This document shows, one piece after another, positions 62,080-64,000 of a DNA stretch of 64,000 nt. This stretch comes from Psychrobacter sp. NZS113 (GTDB lineage Bacteria > Pseudomonadota > Gammaproteobacteria > Pseudomonadales > Moraxellaceae), in the NCBI RefSeq assembly GCF_015864825.1, contig NZ_JADYWL010000008.1, forward strand, positions 93,628 through 157,627. The letters are read 5' to 3'. Under the pieces are notes generated by a model, which was not told the origin of the DNA, did not search any database, and worked only from the letters and a program-made list of their open reading frames with translations. Positions within the stretch are counted from its first letter, which is position 1. Each line of letters starts with the position of its first letter. The translations under genes and the position numbers were made by a program.

Positions 62080-62892
62080 TTAACGACGAGCTTTCTGATA
62101 CAACGGCGTTACTTTAGGCATTAATGCCTGTAATTGAGAAATACGACTGCTACTAGATGGGTGAGTGCTCAAGAATTGTGGTGGCTCGCCTTCGCTTGCC
62201 TTCTGCATTTTTTGCCATAAGCTAACGGATGCTTGTGGGTTATAGCCTGCACGTGCCATCAACTCAAGACCTATTTGGTCGGCTTCAGACTCTTGAGTAC
62301 GACTATGAGGTAGGCTTAGACCTAAACTACCAGCAGTACCTGCCAACTCAGTTTGTCCTTGTGATAAGCCAAATATACTGGCGGCCACACCAATACTTGT
62401 TTGCGTCGCATATTCACGCGACAGACGCTCACGTGAGTGTTCACGTAGAGCATGCGACATCTCATGCCCCATAATCGCTGCAATCTCATCATCAGTTAGG
62501 CTCAAACGATCGATAATACCTGAATAAAACATAATCTTACCACCAGGTACTACAAAGGCATTCAGCTCATCAGATTGAATAGTATGTACTTCCCAGTCCC
62601 ACGCTGCCGCATCTGTGCGGTAAGTACCAACCTGACCGATTAAACGATTAGCAATAATCTTTAGGCGATTAAGCTGAGCTGTATTTTTATCTAGTACACC
62701 TTGAGATTTGGCTTCTTGCAATGTATTCGCATAGCTTTGCGCTGATAACTGAAGGACTTGCTCACTAGAAACCAATAGCAGCTGCTGACGATCGACACCA
62801 ACGGCACCCGTATTGGTCGTGCTAGTACAACCTGCTAACGTTAGTGTCGATAATGACGCTGCCATCACGGTAGTGGTCAGTAGTTTTTTCAT
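62080..62892 (-). CDS. M48-family metallopeptidase lipoprotein (LoiP/YggG-like)
   Basis: This 270-residue outer-membrane-associated zinc protease has a signal peptide ending LTLAGC (Cys22 region). The catalytic motif is IAAIMGHEMSHALREHSRERL (HEXXH), the third ligand region is SEADQIGLELMARAGYNPQA, and the C-terminal HPSSSSRISQLQALMP is typical of M48 lipoproteins. VVPGGKIMFYSGIIDRL is the usual upstream block. Homologues degrade misfolded periplasmic or outer-membrane proteins. Confidence 0.92.
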   Translation of the reverse strand: MKKLLTTTVMAASLSTLTLAGCTSTTNTGAVGVDRQQLLLVSSEQVLQLSAQSYANTLQEAKSQGVLDKNTAQLNRLKIIANRLIGQVGTYRTDAAAWDWEVHTIQSDELNAFVVPGGKIMFYSGIIDRLSLTDDEIAAIMGHEMSHALREHSRERLSREYATQTSIGVAASIFGLSQGQTELAGTAGSLGLSLPHSRTQESEADQIGLELMARAGYNPQASVSLWQKMQKASEGEPPQFLSTHPSSSSRISQLQALMPKVTPLYQKARR

Positions 62893-63579
62893 AAAAAATA
62901 TCCTCGCTATAAATGATAAAAGTAAAAAAATAAAAGTTGTACAAAGTATATATTTGCAAAATAGGTCAAATGATAGTTTCTGGTTGAGCTATGACTCTAT
63001 TTATCTGTCTCAATAGTGAAGCTTTACCCGAAATGGGATTGCTCATAAGTATAATAATATTAATAGGTTAAAACCAATGTAGAAACAGTAACAATACAAC
63101 GTATGAGTGTAAGTGAAATACCATCAAGCTTCGGTTGCTCTGCTACCGTATCGAGTTTGCTATAAGTATTATCTCTACTTGGTCTATTTGCATCGCACAT
63201 CTTGAGCGTTGACTATTATCATATTCATTAGAGTAAAGCATATTTTTAGAGTTCCTTTTTTTACAGCTTCTTTATAGAAAAAATAGCAGGGTAGTATGAA
63301 CATAGCAGTTTGGATTATTGCCATAGGCGTGATTAAACATAGTTAAGAATGATGGCACATAATATTTTTATTATTAGTAAAAAATAATGATGATTCTATT
63401 AAATGAGATACTTATTATTAAATCAATCACTTATAGGTAGCTTCTCTAAAAGTAGAGGCTTCAAGTGAAAATATTGGAAATAAATATTAAAAAAGGTGTT
63501 GACACACTCAGGAATTTTGATAGAATAGCCAGCCTATCGAGACGGAGTTGTTATTAACAACACTACAATTCGATAATCA
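62893..63579. other. Long intergenic region before tRNA-Gly
   Basis: This 687-bp AT-rich region lies between the divergent M48 gene and the tRNA, with no credible ORF. Besides the tRNA promoter at its end I see no repeats or conserved structure. The tRNA 5' leader contains a short palindrome GTTGTTATTAACAAC at 63548-63562. Confidence 0.4.
63499..63526 (+). promoter_or_regulatory. Sigma-70 promoter of tRNA-Gly
   Basis: The -35 TTGACA (63499-63504), 16-bp spacer and -10 TAGAAT (63521-63526) lie about 50 bp before the mature tRNA. Confidence 0.85.
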
Positions 63580-63654
63580 GCGGGAATAGCTCAGTGGTAG
63601 AGCATAACCTTGCCAAGGTTGGGGTCGAGAGTTCGAATCTCTTTTCCCGCTCCA
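63580..63654 (+). tRNA. tRNA-Gly (anticodon GCC)
   Basis: The 75-nt cloverleaf has acceptor GCGGGAA / TTCCCGC, a D arm with GCTC / GAGC, anticodon loop TTGCCAA within TAACC / GGTTG, T arm GAGAG-TTCGAAT-CTCTT, discriminator T and encoded CCA. It is a single gene with its own promoter and terminator. Confidence 0.97.
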
Positions 63655-63674
63655 AATATGGCTTGAAAAAGCGC

Positions 63675-63707
63675 AAAAAGCCTCACTTCACAGTGAGGCT
63701 TTTTTTT
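63675..63707 (+). terminator. Intrinsic terminator of tRNA-Gly
   Basis: The stem AAAAGCCTCAC / GTGAGGCTTTT has a 6-base loop and is followed by further T residues. Confidence 0.92.
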
Positions 63708-63893
63708 ATGGATAAAATTTGGTCGAGACTGATTATAAGTAACCACTCATTCGTATTCAAAGCATTTGGCCGATGAACCCAGTAGAAGTACAGAGTACTA
63801 ATAAAAAGCCAGCAATCAGTAGAGAGTATGCTTACAAACTAAATCAGTAAACCCTCAAGTATCTCAAACCAACCTGCATCATAAGGGCGCATC

Positions 63894-64000
63894 ATGCCTC
63901 CAAGTATTCTCACCCATATTACCCCTCAGCAAGCCTTCATCATATCAGCCATCGTCATCGCCATCATGGGTATCACCATGATCGGCTTTGGCTGGGTGCC
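63894..64000 (+). CDS. N-terminus of a membrane protein, cut by window end
   Basis: ATG 63894 opens a frame that runs to the window end, with AAGGG seven bases upstream. It encodes about 35 residues: a short polar start (MPPSILTHITPQQAF) and one hydrophobic helix (IISAIVIAIMGITMIGFGWV). It is consistent with the first transmembrane segment of a transporter or other inner-membrane protein. The family cannot be assigned from this piece. Confidence 0.5.
   Translation, partial: MPPSILTHITPQQAFIISAIVIAIMGITMIGFGWV

Noticed and set aside
1..64000. CRISPR arrays, rRNA genes, transposase genes, prophage or integron features
   Set aside because: No regularly spaced repeats, rRNA-like sequence, transposase, integrase or phage structural genes were found on either strand.

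Overview
The window is chromosomal DNA from a gammaproteobacterium of the Moraxellaceae and looks most like Psychrobacter. The evidence is moderate-to-low GC, a pilGHIJK-chpABC cluster in Pseudomonas/Moraxellaceae order, the oxyR/ahpC/ahpF arrangement and many AT-rich spacers. The genus is inferred from gene content, since no search was run. There is no prophage, CRISPR array, rRNA operon, transposase or plasmid module. The notable accessory content is two families of small non-coding repeat elements and several unusual protein architectures.

Layout: (1) 1-4.6 kb: the 3' end of coaBC with a His/Asp-rich insertion, a TauE/SafE permease, a histone-deacetylase-family hydrolase, a YbjN-like protein with a His-rich repeat and an unknown helical protein. 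(2) 4.6-8.1 kb: ccmABCDE, for heme export and loading in cytochrome c maturation. It ends in a terminator and repeats, with no ccmF/G/H following. (3) 8.5-12.4 kb: an aldo/keto reductase and the metNIQ methionine importer. (4) 12.6-17.2 kb: a two-component pair and an orphan HlyD-type lipoprotein. The kinase and the HlyD protein each carry a long Ser/Thr/Asp-rich insertion inside a conserved domain. (5) 17.8-30.5 kb: the complete type IV pilus chemosensory system, with a PilJ that has almost no periplasmic domain and a 2283-residue ChpA with at least six HPt-like domains. (6) 30.6-36.3 kb: cytochrome b561, minCDE, a protein resembling a pore-less voltage-sensor domain, and an acyltransferase. 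(7) 36.7-44.3 kb: an OmpA-like lipoprotein, then a Fur-box-controlled imelysin / di-heme oxidoreductase / imelysin / DUF1513 iron cluster. (8) 44.4-50.7 kb: a YgjP-like metalloprotease, a TPMT-like methyltransferase, an HD hydrolase, oxyR, ahpC, a YdcH-like protein and ahpF. (9) 50.8-54.4 kb: two paralogous exported proteins of unknown function, the first frameshifted, then a bile-acid:Na+ symporter-family protein and a GST. (10) 54.6-60.3 kb: a sulfur cluster with two DUF442 sulfurtransferase-like proteins, a SulP permease, a BigR/SqrR-like ArsR regulator, a persulfide-dioxygenase-like hydrolase, DUF2892, a methyltransferase and TrxC with a CQPC active site. (11) 60.4-64 kb: a small lipoprotein, SirB2, BolA, an M48 protease, tRNA-Gly(GCC) with a clear promoter and terminator, and the start of a membrane protein.

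How the parts relate: ccmABCDE supplies periplasmic heme needed by c-type cytochromes such as the CXXCH-containing oxidoreductase at 39.7 kb. That gene sits in a cluster whose promoters overlap Fur boxes, so it is expected to be expressed when iron is low. OxyR with AhpC/AhpF handles peroxides. The 54.6-60.3 kb genes look like a sulfide/persulfide handling module under a cysteine-bearing ArsR repressor. The Chp genes control twitching motility.

Two dispersed element families were found by reading. Family A is about 110 bp with three copies, two of which abut stop codons. Family B is exactly 174 bp with three copies and TAGGG...CCCTA termini. Both have imperfect terminal inverted repeats and no coding capacity, so they resemble MITEs.
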